From Anaerolineaceae bacterium (GTDB lineage Bacteria > Chloroflexota > Anaerolineae > Anaerolineales > Anaerolineaceae), in the NCBI GenBank assembly GCA_016927865.1, contig JAFGLU010000008.1, positions 1-64,000 of the forward strand: DNA of 64,000 bases, written 5' to 3'. This document shows positions 1 through 8,137 of the stretch, piece by piece; position 1 is the stretch's first letter, and each line of letters begins with the position of its first letter. The notes below the pieces were generated by a model. It ran no database searches and was not told the origin of the DNA. It was given only the letters and a program-made list of their open reading frames with translations. Position numbers and translations under genes: made by a program.

Positions 1-842
1 ATTTTCGGTGAGATTTGTCTGATTCTCACGCGATCCTCTTTACGCTCCTTCTTTCCAGTTTGCCCCTTGACAAAACGTATCCTTCCCCGCCCTCCCAAAA
101 AGCGCCGAACGTTCTTTTCGTAGATCATATCCAGGTCACCGCGGTTGGCGTGTTGATATTGTTTTAAGAACTGGTACAAATCGACTAAACCGATTGTTCC
201 GACCAATAAGCCACTTTCTGTGTCGTTCAAGTGTGCATGGATGGGTATTTGAATTCTTTGGTCAATGCCCAAGGTGTCGATAACCTTTTCGTAGATCGTG
301 TTAACCGTTACCGAAACCACCTCAAATCTGCTACCGAGTCGTTGCTGGCCCAAAATTCGCACGTCGTTCATGGCTCGTTCTTCGTCCTCACTCAACGGCT
401 CAATCGATCCATACACAAGAACGATGCGGTCATGTTCTGAGGAGCGACTCAAGAAAGTCCTTAGCCGGTCAACCAGGTCTGCTGCGATGGACGACAAGTT
501 TGGGTGGAAACCGCTGAGCGTGTCAATGACTTTTCTGCCTTCAATGAAGATCGTGTCGGTCCCTTGAAATGAGCTGTTGTACTTGCTTTGAACAAGGTAC
601 CAGGTGTAACCAATGGCCCCGTTTCCATCTACTTCGTCATGTTGTAAAAAAGCGATATCGATTCCGCCGTCGCCGCTCCCATCACAATAAATAATATCTT
701 CGGAATCCTCGCTGATGTCCAGCCATTGGGTGATCAATTTCCGCGAAAATCGATTTCCAACTTCTACCGTAGATGGAGATCCACTCTCTATATCTTCAAG
801 CCATTGAGCACGAAAATCAGTAAATGAAAGTTCTTCAGACAT
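1..842 (-). CDS. AIPR-family abortive-infection-type protein, partial (N-terminal 280 residues)
   Basis: Runs off the left edge; only the N-terminal 280 codons are present. Residues 59-87 read as a PD-(D/E)XK nuclease-like core (DGGIDIAF followed by a YLVQSKY strand, giving D62 and Q85-x-K87). Residues 239-250 (MIYEKNVRRFLG) match the signature where AIPR (abortive phage infection) domains begin. The start codon lies 3 nt after the stop of the upstream gene and is preceded by AAGAGG, so the two are probably translationally coupled. AIPR proteins are known from phage-defence loci. The link to the helicase-methylase-ATPase genes upstream is inferred from the shared strand and tight spacing. The C-terminal AIPR core is outside the window. 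Confidence 0.72.
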   Translation of the reverse strand, partial: MSEELSFTDFRAQWLEDIESGSPSTVEVGNRFSRKLITQWLDISEDSEDIIYCDGSGDGGIDIAFLQHDEVDGNGAIGYTWYLVQSKYNSSFQGTDTIFIEGRKVIDTLSGFHPNLSSIAADLVDRLRTFLSRSSEHDRIVLVYGSIEPLSEDEERAMNDVRILGQQRLGSRFEVVSVTVNTIYEKVIDTLGIDQRIQIPIHAHLNDTESGLLVGTIGLVDLYQFLKQYQHANRGDLDMIYEKNVRRFLGGRGRIRFVKGQTGKKERKEDRVRIRQISPK

Positions 843-845
843 TGA

Positions 846-1436
846 TCACCTCTTCCGATTTGCCAAATAACTACGCCCTTCCGCAGTGATTTCCCAAATA
901 CCATTCGGGGACTGATCGCTCAGATATCCTGAATTCTTTAAATCATTGCGTGCCCAGGCGGCTGTATTTCGCCAAAGGATATCTCTTCGGCCTTTCATTA
1001 TTTCACGGTCTAAATCATTCAGAACTCCCTCCATCAATTCACCCACCCGGTCAATGACCAGACCGGTGCGCCCCCTGCCGCCCATCTCGACCAGAACTTT
1101 CAAAATGGGAATGTAGAAATCATCCTGGGGAGTCTTTTCTCCTCGTGGTGTTCTCTGAATATTCACGCGTGCGGGAGCAGGGTGGTGTTCCGGTTGCGGT
1201 GCGGGAGCAGGGTGGTGTTCCGGTTGCGGTGCTGGAGCGGGCATGATCTTCCGCCACTGGCTTTGAAGATCACCCAGCATTTGCAGCATCTGCTTGATCT
1301 GTTCCACCCGGTCGGCGGTTTCGCGCACACGGCCGGTGTCGCCTTGCGTAAAATACGCCGCGCCGGCTCGTTGGGTCTTTTCTAACTCGGCGGTGGCGGC
1401 TTCCCGGATAGTTTCAAATGCTTGTTTGATTTCCAT
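846..1436 (-). CDS. Coiled-coil plus winged-helix protein (Mrr N-terminal-like domain)
   Basis: I chose the internal ATG because GGAGGG sits 4 nt before it; a longer frame begins 21 nt upstream. The N-terminal ~65 residues are helical and charged, probably coiled coil. A proline-rich linker with two copies of APAPQPEHHP follows. The C-terminal ~95 residues (FYIPILKVLVEMGGRGRTG ... IWEITAEGRSYL) resemble the winged-helix domain at the N-terminus of Mrr-type restriction proteins, which binds DNA. It sits directly before the AIPR gene. A regulator or DNA-targeting adaptor is plausible; no catalytic motif is visible. A frameshifted relative of its N-terminus lies at 2553-2692. Confidence 0.68.
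   Translation of the reverse strand: MEIKQAFETIREAATAELEKTQRAGAAYFTQGDTGRVRETADRVEQIKQMLQMLGDLQSQWRKIMPAPAPQPEHHPAPAPQPEHHPAPARVNIQRTPRGEKTPQDDFYIPILKVLVEMGGRGRTGLVIDRVGELMEGVLNDLDREIMKGRRDILWRNTAAWARNDLKNSGYLSDQSPNGIWEITAEGRSYLANRKR
1171..1230. repeat. Perfect 30-bp tandem duplication in a coding linker
   Basis: Two identical adjacent 30-bp units inside the winged-helix gene encode the two APAPQPEHHP linker repeats; a third, partial unit follows. In-frame length variation by slippage or recombination would change linker length only. Confidence 0.95.
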
Positions 1437-1458
1437 CGTTCCCTCCAGGTACTGCATT

Positions 1459-1779
1459 TTAAGGGGTATTACTTTCCAGCCAATGCAGAATGTTGATGAT
1501 GTATCTTGAAGAACGGGTCAAGTCGCGGATTTCCTGGCGCTGCACGCGCAAGGCTTTATAATCGGGCCAGAGCGGCCATATGGTTTCGAATTCTTGCCGA
1601 GAAACGTGTTGAAGCGTTTTGGCTGTGGGAGAATCAACAACAACTTCATCCTGATGCACTTGGGCGATTTTCATGGCATCGCCCTTGTACCCTTTGTGCG
1701 CCGTCCAGTTGGGGATGAACTCCCCCGGCTTGAGCCGCTTTTGCAATTCTCCCCAGGTTTCATCGAAAGATTTTTGCAT
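1459..1779 (-). CDS. Small hypothetical protein (106 aa)
   Basis: Unrecognised soluble protein. The N-terminal half (FIPNWTAHKGYKGDAMKIAQ ... VVVDSPTAKTLQHVSRQEFE) looks like a small beta domain, possibly DNA- or RNA-binding. The C-terminus (VQRQEIRDLTRSSRYIINILHWL) is helical. The stop lies ~20 nt before the chosen start of the next gene and the start has a GGAGCG site upstream, so it appears to be part of the same operon. No catalytic motif was seen. Confidence 0.6.
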   Translation of the reverse strand: MQKSFDETWGELQKRLKPGEFIPNWTAHKGYKGDAMKIAQVHQDEVVVDSPTAKTLQHVSRQEFETIWPLWPDYKALRVQRQEIRDLTRSSRYIINILHWLESNTP

Positions 1780-1796
1780 TTCACGCTCCGTTATGC

Positions 1797-2183
1797 TCAG
1801 CTCATCTTCTCCATCGTCGCCTGGTTCGCCGCCACCTCGCCGTTCACCTTGAACGTCTTGCGCCCCAATTTAAAATCTGCCTTCCATTTCGCCAGGTAGG
1901 TCTTGACCCCCGCCCGGGTGATGATTTTTGTCTCCACCTCCGGAGCACTCAATTTCCCTTCACTGGCATCGGCGTCTTCATGTTCATCCAGGTATTCCGC
2001 CAACTTCGGCACCTCTTCCGTAGAGGTGCCTGAATATTCTGCCAATGCCTCCTGGCATTCAGAGCAAGCAAACAGCATGTGGATCTCGACTTCCACGCTG
2101 TCTTGCCCGTCGAATTCCCAGTTCATCACTTCCGCTTCCTCGATTTCTAGTGCGGCGTTGCGTTCACAACTTGGACAATACAT
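1797..2183 (-). CDS. Zinc-ribbon hypothetical protein
   Basis: The start was chosen at MYCPSCERN because GGGAGGAT precedes it by a few bases; a longer frame starts 30 nt upstream. Two Cys pairs (CPSC near residue 3 and CSEC near residue 40) suggest a treble-clef or zinc-ribbon fold. An acidic linker follows, then a basic C-terminal half (KWKADFKLGRKTFKVNGE). Function unknown; zinc-ribbon proteins of this size are often nucleic-acid binders. Co-directional with neighbours, 17 nt from the next gene. Confidence 0.6.
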   Translation of the reverse strand: MYCPSCERNAALEIEEAEVMNWEFDGQDSVEVEIHMLFACSECQEALAEYSGTSTEEVPKLAEYLDEHEDADASEGKLSAPEVETKIITRAGVKTYLAKWKADFKLGRKTFKVNGEVAANQATMEKMS

Positions 2184-2225
2184 CTTTATCCTCCCTCGTA
2201 GGTTGGTATTCAACCGGCATCTTAA

Positions 2226-2537
2226 TTACACTTTTTTCCACTCCGCACAGGTGTTGTTGTGGCCAAAGATATCTTTGCTGGGCATATTGGAATGAATCAA
2301 GGTGACCAGGTTTGGAAATTTCTTCAGTTCACTGGATAGCTGCTGATGCACCGCTTTGAAAGGGGCTGGGGTGCCTTCATGCAGGGAATCCCGGTAGGCA
2401 TACAGCGCCTGGACGTACTCGGCTTGGTTGTGGCTGGCCAGCGCCAGGATGAACTCATGACTACCGAACGTTTCAGGCATGAGTGCGATGATGGCTGGAT
2501 ACTGGTCGAAAAGAACGGAAAAATCGTATTTCGGCAT
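2226..2537 (-). CDS. Hypothetical protein (103 aa)
   Basis: Predicted mostly helical, no recognised family, no signal peptide or membrane segment. The start has a strong AGAAGGAG site about 7 nt upstream. It sits between the frameshifted remnant and the zinc-ribbon gene in the minus-strand run. The sequence (PETFGSHEFILALASHNQAEYVQAL) looks like a small helical-bundle adaptor; this is only an impression. Confidence 0.55.
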   Translation of the reverse strand: MPKYDFSVLFDQYPAIIALMPETFGSHEFILALASHNQAEYVQALYAYRDSLHEGTPAPFKAVHQQLSSELKKFPNLVTLIHSNMPSKDIFGHNNTCAEWKKV

Positions 2538-2552
2538 AGTCTCATCTCCTTC

Positions 2553-2692
2553 TCAATTTAAATCCTGGGCGTTAGCTTCATTCTCGGGAATAATGTCGCC
2601 CGGAATAAAATTAGCCGTGACAGCTCGCTGGGTTTCTCTGTCTCGGCGGTGTCAATCTTCCAAATGATTTCAAATGCCCTAAGGATTTTCAC
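2553..2692 (-). pseudogene. Frameshifted short paralogue of the 846-1436 N-terminus
   Basis: A GTG start with AGGA just upstream overlaps the end of the ATPase gene. It opens MKILRAFEIIWKIDTAETEK, then shifts frame to TQRAVTANFIPGDIIPENE and stops. Joined, it aligns with EIKQAFETIREAATAELEKT and QRAGAAYFTQGD of the downstream winged-helix gene. The DNA also matches (TTTCAAATGC and CTCGGCGGTG blocks at 2630-2672 and 1385-1424). One missing A in GAGAAA-CCC explains the shift. It may instead have been only a short peptide gene of 46 codons. Confidence 0.5.
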
Positions 2693-4202
2693 TCCTGGCA
2701 ATCCGTTGAACTATTAATTTATGCATCTGTTTTCGACTCGACTTACGAGATTTGGCTTTATTTACAATTATCTTACTGGACAAAGCCGGAGCGAGTAATC
2801 TTTCTAACTCTTCTTCCAAGAGCTTAACCGTATCCAATGCCTCCTGAATTTCTCGTTTAATGGGACTAACAAAAGCTGCATGACTCAATGGGTTAAGGAT
2901 TTTCGAACGATATAGCTCAATATCATTGAGCAAACCTTGTTGATGTTTAAGAGCTTTTTCCGAAAGCAAAACCTCCCAGAAATCTTGGCTATCATATTTC
3001 CCATCAGATCGGAATTTCACGCGGAGATTCTTTTTGTCACAAAAATTTTTGAGAATATGCTCAAACCCTGTACGAATATAAATAACGCATGCTTTTAGTT
3101 CGCCATCATTAAGAAATTGTTCTGCTTTCTCTAACCACCCTTTTCCGCTTTTGTAGATCGGCACATCATATTCGTCTGTCTCGCCGCAATAAAATTCGGC
3201 GCGTGCCCATTCTGAATCTTGCATGCGTTGGCAAAGCATCTCATACCAGACTCGGTCATAGGTTGTTAAAAATACTTGCCAGCCTTTATCGATGAACTCC
3301 CTTTGAAGCACTTTAATCAATGGGAAACGATTAGACATATCCAAGCCAATCAACACATCATCCAATGCTAGTATTTTTAGATCGCTTTGTGGATTTAGAA
3401 GAATCGATGCCAGATAGATAGATAATGCAATCGCTGAAAGACGCGCTTCATTTAGAAACAGATGATGGTGTTGGATCGTTTTCTGGTAATACGTAACTGA
3501 TAGCCCAATTTCTTTATTTGAAAATTGTTTCTTCGTGTTGTCAAAAACAAGATCAGGCGAGGTTATTTCAACTCGAATTGTATGGTCGAAATCTGCCAAA
3601 ATGACATTGGCGCAGGTGTTTAGATCTGCGATCGCATTGGTCAATCCTGCTTTAAAATCTTCAAGTCTTTCATTTATTTGATCCCGAACCCGCTGCGTCA
3701 TCCGGCTTTTGGATAACGCTTCGATCGTAGTCCATTCCTCACCAAATGGCGTATTGGTGATCCCGTTATTCATGCCAGAAATCAGATTTCGAATTAGGAT
3801 ATCAAAAATATCTACCTTCTCTTGGTTCCGTTGGAGAAAATAGGTTTCCAAAAGTGATTTATAGTCGAAAAAGCCCTTTGTTTTTGCAGCAGATAGAATC
3901 ACTGACTCAGCAAATGGATTGGCATCCCTCGACCATTCATAGAGCTGATCAGGATTTTGCCCATCACCCAGCGAAAGCTTAACAAAATTATCATCCGTTT
4001 CGACAAAGATATTTTGATTAGCTGAAAATTCAGGCAGAGGTGTACGGGTTGATAAGAATAAATTGATCGCCTGGAAAAAGGATGTTTTTCCGCTGCCGTT
4101 TTCCCCATAAACGAGTAAGTTGCGACCCTCTTTTCTTAAATCAATCTCGTAACTACCATGAAAAACACGGAACCCCTTTAGTTCAATTTTGGTGATTCTC
4201 AT
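2679..4202 (-). CDS. RecF/SMC-like ATPase of an Hma-type defence operon
   Basis: ABC-type ATPase of 507 aa. Walker A GENGSGKT is at residues 33-40, a signature-like helix (LNEARLSAIALSIYLA) near 250-265, and Walker B LKILALDD at 275-282. The coiled-coil insert is very short, so it is nearer RecF/overcoming-lysogenization-type ATPases than SMC. Its start overlaps the methylase gene by 20 nt, showing translational coupling. The C-terminal ~200 residues (TYDRVWYEMLCQRM onward) are of unknown function. In the published Hma layout the third gene is such an ATPase. A role in sensing or processing phage DNA with the helicase and methylase is inferred. Confidence 0.85.
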   Translation of the reverse strand: MRITKIELKGFRVFHGSYEIDLRKEGRNLLVYGENGSGKTSFFQAINLFLSTRTPLPEFSANQNIFVETDDNFVKLSLGDGQNPDQLYEWSRDANPFAESVILSAAKTKGFFDYKSLLETYFLQRNQEKVDIFDILIRNLISGMNNGITNTPFGEEWTTIEALSKSRMTQRVRDQINERLEDFKAGLTNAIADLNTCANVILADFDHTIRVEITSPDLVFDNTKKQFSNKEIGLSVTYYQKTIQHHHLFLNEARLSAIALSIYLASILLNPQSDLKILALDDVLIGLDMSNRFPLIKVLQREFIDKGWQVFLTTYDRVWYEMLCQRMQDSEWARAEFYCGETDEYDVPIYKSGKGWLEKAEQFLNDGELKACVIYIRTGFEHILKNFCDKKNLRVKFRSDGKYDSQDFWEVLLSEKALKHQQGLLNDIELYRSKILNPLSHAAFVSPIKREIQEALDTVKLLEEELERLLAPALSSKIIVNKAKSRKSSRKQMHKLIVQRIARSENP

Positions 4203-7200
4203 TTCCCCTTAACCTCTCTTCAATGATGCGCACGGCTTCGATGGTATCTAGGAAAAAGGTCATCTGCCGCACAGGGTGGTTTTGCTGATACATTCTTTGG
4301 AAGCACTGTTGTAGGAGTGTAGGTTTATCGCCATTGAATTTTTCAATCGGAGGGACCTGATCCGATGTAAGTAAACGAGAGATGGACTTTCCAGCGTCCA
4401 AAAATTCTTCCGGGAAATAAATTTCGTAAATTAACGCATTAACCAACTGTTCGAAGTAAGCAGTCATCAACCGCCGGCGAGCCTCTTCCTCACGGTTGGA
4501 TGATTCAGGCAGCGCTTTGAGAAAGAGAACATAATCCACAAAAGTGGCCACTGCCTGCTCTTGTTCAGGTCTGGACTCTGCAATCGGGAATGGCTTCAGG
4601 TATTCTGTTTTAAACCTTAGGTAACCTCCTCGAAGGACTGTGCCCGTTTCCGCAAGGAAATACCAAAGCAAGTGGGAATTCATTAAACCAAGAAGATACT
4701 TTTCGTTTTTTACCACACCTGGTTTAAAGATAAAGCTATAAATTGTTGTTGTGTGGTAAAGACTGCCAGTTAAATCAATCGTCATTTGCGGGCCATTGCA
4801 TATATCCGGTGTCATGATCTTCACAGCTTCAAATTCGATTAAGTTCTTCGGATAAATATACGCATAGAACTGCTGCCCGTGCATTCTTCCGTGCTCGCGC
4901 TCAGCCAGAGCATTTTCGTTGCGCTCGAGATATTGCCAGCCCAATGGAAATTTCTCCCGAATAAAATTTTGCGGCATCAATTCCGCTTTGCCATTGAGAA
5001 TGCGGTAGGGAAAGATGACCACATTTTTGGCGGTCACGTTTTCATAGCGATGCACATCCTTGCCCATTAGGAAGGGTTTGACCAACCCTTTCTCTATCTC
5101 AACTTCCTCTCCCAGTTGTTTAGAGAAACACTGGTAGGTGTCTTCTTTTTCAGAAAGAATTTCGAGTACGTAGATTTTGTCGGCGCTGGTGGCAATACCC
5201 TGAAAAATCTTCCTGATCAAATCCCCTAACTGTTTAGGATGTTGTTTAATTCTTTTCAGAACAAGATTGCTGGAACCGATCGAAAAATCCCAATCTACAT
5301 TTTCACCATGACCACTTCCGATTATCTCTGGCTCTGGCAGCGATTCATGTGCATAATCCGGGTGTTCTTCCCGCCGCCGCACCGCTTGAAACACATCTTC
5401 GCCCCGTTCCAACGATTTGACTTCAATCAGGTCAAACTGATCATTTTTCCTTGCAGAAAGGAATAACAGGCAGGTATAGGTGGTGGCTTCTTCAAACACC
5501 TGCTCGGCGCCGAAACGCACAATCTGGCGCAGCGCTTTACGGTTGGTGAGTAGTTTACGCAATCCCTCGCCGAAGGCAGCCTGGAAGAATTTATGTGGGA
5601 CGATGTAGGCCAATTGCCCGTCGGTTTTCATCAATCTGTAGCCTTTTTCTATGAAGAGTGCATACAGATCGAAACTGCCCTGGGCAGATTTGTAATGTTC
5701 ACGATAATAAGGCATAAATTCAGGTTGAGTTTGTTGGATCATTTGCACCCGCATATAAGGCGGGTTCCCAATGACCACATCAAAGCCTTCTGGAAGCCAG
5801 AACATCCATTCGGGATCAAAAAAATCTGCGAAGGTGTTTTGATCGTAGGGGTTCCACTTTGCCAATTTCTCTGTGGTTTCCAGGAGGAAGTGTTCCTTTT
5901 TTAAGAGCTCGCCGATATCTTTGCGAATTTTTTCATCCTCCTCTCTATATTTTCGCTTTGTAGCAGGGGTGCGGGCTGCAAAGTGCTTTTTCCGGATTTT
6001 GGCCAGCTCCGCCTCTTTTTGGTCTAATTCCATGTTTCTTAATATGCTAGTTTGTTGGGGACGCTCGATACTTATCAGGGTGTTAGCGGCAACAAACCTG
6101 GTTTCCAAGTTTGGCAGGGGACGAATGTTTCGATTGGCAATCTTGTCATCGATTCTTTGGTCAACCACCAAAGAAATGAAAAAGCGCAGTTTAGAGATTT
6201 GCACTGCAATAGGTTGAATATCCACACCATAAATACAGTTCTGGATCAAGAAAAGCTTTCGTCCATAATTATCTAGATTTTTTTCAAAAGTTTCTTCGAT
6301 TTCCAATAAACGTGTACGGCGTTCTTCGGTATCACCAATAGTGTAAGCTTCTGACGTTTCTTGAAGCGCGCGCTCTTTTTGTATCTCGCGCCATAATACA
6401 TTCTGGGGATCAAGTTTTTGAAGGATAAAAACCAACTTATGCAACATTCCCATTGGGAATGCGCCACTGCCGCACGCTGGGTCGATAACCTTAATGCTGT
6501 CAATTGCGCGCACAAGAGTATAGATTTCATCTTTTGAAAACTGGCGGGAGGTAGCATTGTATGCTAAAAGATCACGCAGGCGATCCCGGTTTTCTGACGA
6601 TTCTCCCAATTTTCCTTCGAAATATGCAAGTAAAGCTTCGTCGACCATGTAATCGACTATTTCGCGAGGTGTGTAGAACGACCCGGTCTGTTTACGAGCT
6701 GTTGTACCAGTCTCTGGATTAAATGAAGCCAACAAGTTCTCGAACACTTTCCCTAATAGTTCTGGATCTAGAGCGATTTCCTCTTCAATTGGCGTATTTT
6801 CCTCGATCGTGAATTTGTAACTATCAAAGATATCAATAAGTCCGCGGACCTTATATTGCTTGTTGCGGGTATCGTAAATTTCATTCAGGTCGATGTTTTT
6901 TTCTGGTGAGAAGAACAACCAATCTGGAATAACGATCTCGTTATCTGAACGGTCAGAAAAGCCGTCCACTCTCTGCACTTTCTCGGAATCGTTCTTACCA
7001 GTTTTATCAAGACACTCGAACAGGCCACCATTTAAGAAAGGGATAGTCTGGAATAGATCAAGCGCCTGATCCGGGTTTTTAAAGTAGCTCTTATATCGAT
7101 AAAGGTTGGTGATATTGTAATTCTGCCCGTCTTTTCGAAAATCGCGTCTATCCCGTTTTCCGGGCGAGTTCATCTCTTGGTTTAGAGTGGCAAAAAATAA

Positions 7201-8136
7201 ATTCTGGAGGATAGCTTTGTAATATGTGCTGCCGGAATTATCCTTGTAGTTGAGAATTTCCGCTAACTTGCGTTGGCTAAACAAATCGTCTGGAATCAGC
7301 CCTTTTTCTCTGAGGAACCATACGAATATTAACCGAGTGATCAGGCGAATCACACCAATTGCATTCCGTTGTTCGGTGTTATTGCCGGCATCCTTCGGGA
7401 AAGTTACGTTTGTCACAGCCCAGAAGTACCAGTTGGCCACCTCGCGGTAGAACTTCTTGTTCAGTTCGGAGGTATCCAGCGCCTTTTGCCAGGCGTTGTG
7501 CAGGTCGACGAAATTATGGAAGCGGGTGTCTTTCTGCAGTTGGTTGAGGGAAAGGTCGAAGAGAATTTCGATGTGTGCGCGCAAAGGGGACGCGTGGTTG
7601 ATCCCTTTGATCAAAGTTACTTTCTCGAGGACATCCTTGTTTTCTTCGCGCTTGTTCAGGCGCCGGTTGATGAGCGAAAGTGTCAGGGATGATCCGTGCT
7701 GGAAGAGAACCATCACCGGCATAGCAAAAAACTTGTTGATTTCGCGGGTGATGTCGGCGAATTTGGAGCGGGAGTATTCGGCCTGTTTGAGCTTGATGGT
7801 GATGAACAAGTACGACTCGATGATCTGGTTATCCACTCGGGTCGTGCCGTCAAAGACAAACCGTGCTTGCGCAAGTTCGCGAATATCATCGCCCGTCAAC
7901 TGGAACAGGATATCGACTGAAACCCAATCGGCCACCAGAGCTTTCTCACGGTTGATCTGAGCAATAGGCGCGTGAATGTCGGCCAGCCCATCGAAGGTGT
8001 TGGGCTCCAGGACCACTTCTCGCCCGCTGCGGTATCCGAGCGCGTTGAGGAAAGCGATGCCGTTTTCGCGCAAGTTTCCTTTGGAAAAACGGGCTAAAGT
8101 CTGTTCAATGTGGCGTTTGGTTTCGAGTTCATTCAT
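4183..8136 (-). CDS. Eco57I-like N6-adenine DNA methylase with specificity region (Hma-type)
   Basis: Large 1317-aa protein. The N-terminal ~200 residues are of unclear fold, possibly nuclease-like. FYTPREIVDYMV at about 487 and DPACGSGAF at 552-560 form the AdoMet-binding motif, and NPPY at 791-794 is the catalytic motif of N6-adenine methylases. The C-terminal third (IVPHKFFQAAFGEGLRKLL onward) resembles a TaqI/Eco57I-type target-recognition region. It starts 1 nt after the helicase stop and overlaps the ATPase start. In the Hma-like arrangement it probably marks host DNA for self/non-self discrimination; that is inferred. BREX PglX is a similar family, but no other BREX genes are present. 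Confidence 0.88.
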   Translation of the reverse strand: MNELETKRHIEQTLARFSKGNLRENGIAFLNALGYRSGREVVLEPNTFDGLADIHAPIAQINREKALVADWVSVDILFQLTGDDIRELAQARFVFDGTTRVDNQIIESYLFITIKLKQAEYSRSKFADITREINKFFAMPVMVLFQHGSSLTLSLINRRLNKREENKDVLEKVTLIKGINHASPLRAHIEILFDLSLNQLQKDTRFHNFVDLHNAWQKALDTSELNKKFYREVANWYFWAVTNVTFPKDAGNNTEQRNAIGVIRLITRLIFVWFLREKGLIPDDLFSQRKLAEILNYKDNSGSTYYKAILQNLFFATLNQEMNSPGKRDRRDFRKDGQNYNITNLYRYKSYFKNPDQALDLFQTIPFLNGGLFECLDKTGKNDSEKVQRVDGFSDRSDNEIVIPDWLFFSPEKNIDLNEIYDTRNKQYKVRGLIDIFDSYKFTIEENTPIEEEIALDPELLGKVFENLLASFNPETGTTARKQTGSFYTPREIVDYMVDEALLAYFEGKLGESSENRDRLRDLLAYNATSRQFSKDEIYTLVRAIDSIKVIDPACGSGAFPMGMLHKLVFILQKLDPQNVLWREIQKERALQETSEAYTIGDTEERRTRLLEIEETFEKNLDNYGRKLFLIQNCIYGVDIQPIAVQISKLRFFISLVVDQRIDDKIANRNIRPLPNLETRFVAANTLISIERPQQTSILRNMELDQKEAELAKIRKKHFAARTPATKRKYREEDEKIRKDIGELLKKEHFLLETTEKLAKWNPYDQNTFADFFDPEWMFWLPEGFDVVIGNPPYMRVQMIQQTQPEFMPYYREHYKSAQGSFDLYALFIEKGYRLMKTDGQLAYIVPHKFFQAAFGEGLRKLLTNRKALRQIVRFGAEQVFEEATTYTCLLFLSARKNDQFDLIEVKSLERGEDVFQAVRRREEHPDYAHESLPEPEIIGSGHGENVDWDFSIGSSNLVLKRIKQHPKQLGDLIRKIFQGIATSADKIYVLEILSEKEDTYQCFSKQLGEEVEIEKGLVKPFLMGKDVHRYENVTAKNVVIFPYRILNGKAELMPQNFIREKFPLGWQYLERNENALAEREHGRMHGQQFYAYIYPKNLIEFEAVKIMTPDICNGPQMTIDLTGSLYHTTTIYSFIFKPGVVKNEKYLLGLMNSHLLWYFLAETGTVLRGGYLRFKTEYLKPFPIAESRPEQEQAVATFVDYVLFLKALPESSNREEEARRRLMTAYFEQLVNALIYEIYFPEEFLDAGKSISRLLTSDQVPPIEKFNGDKPTLLQQCFQRMYQQNHPVRQMTFFLDTIEAVRIIEERLRGNENHQN

Positions 8137-8137
8137 A

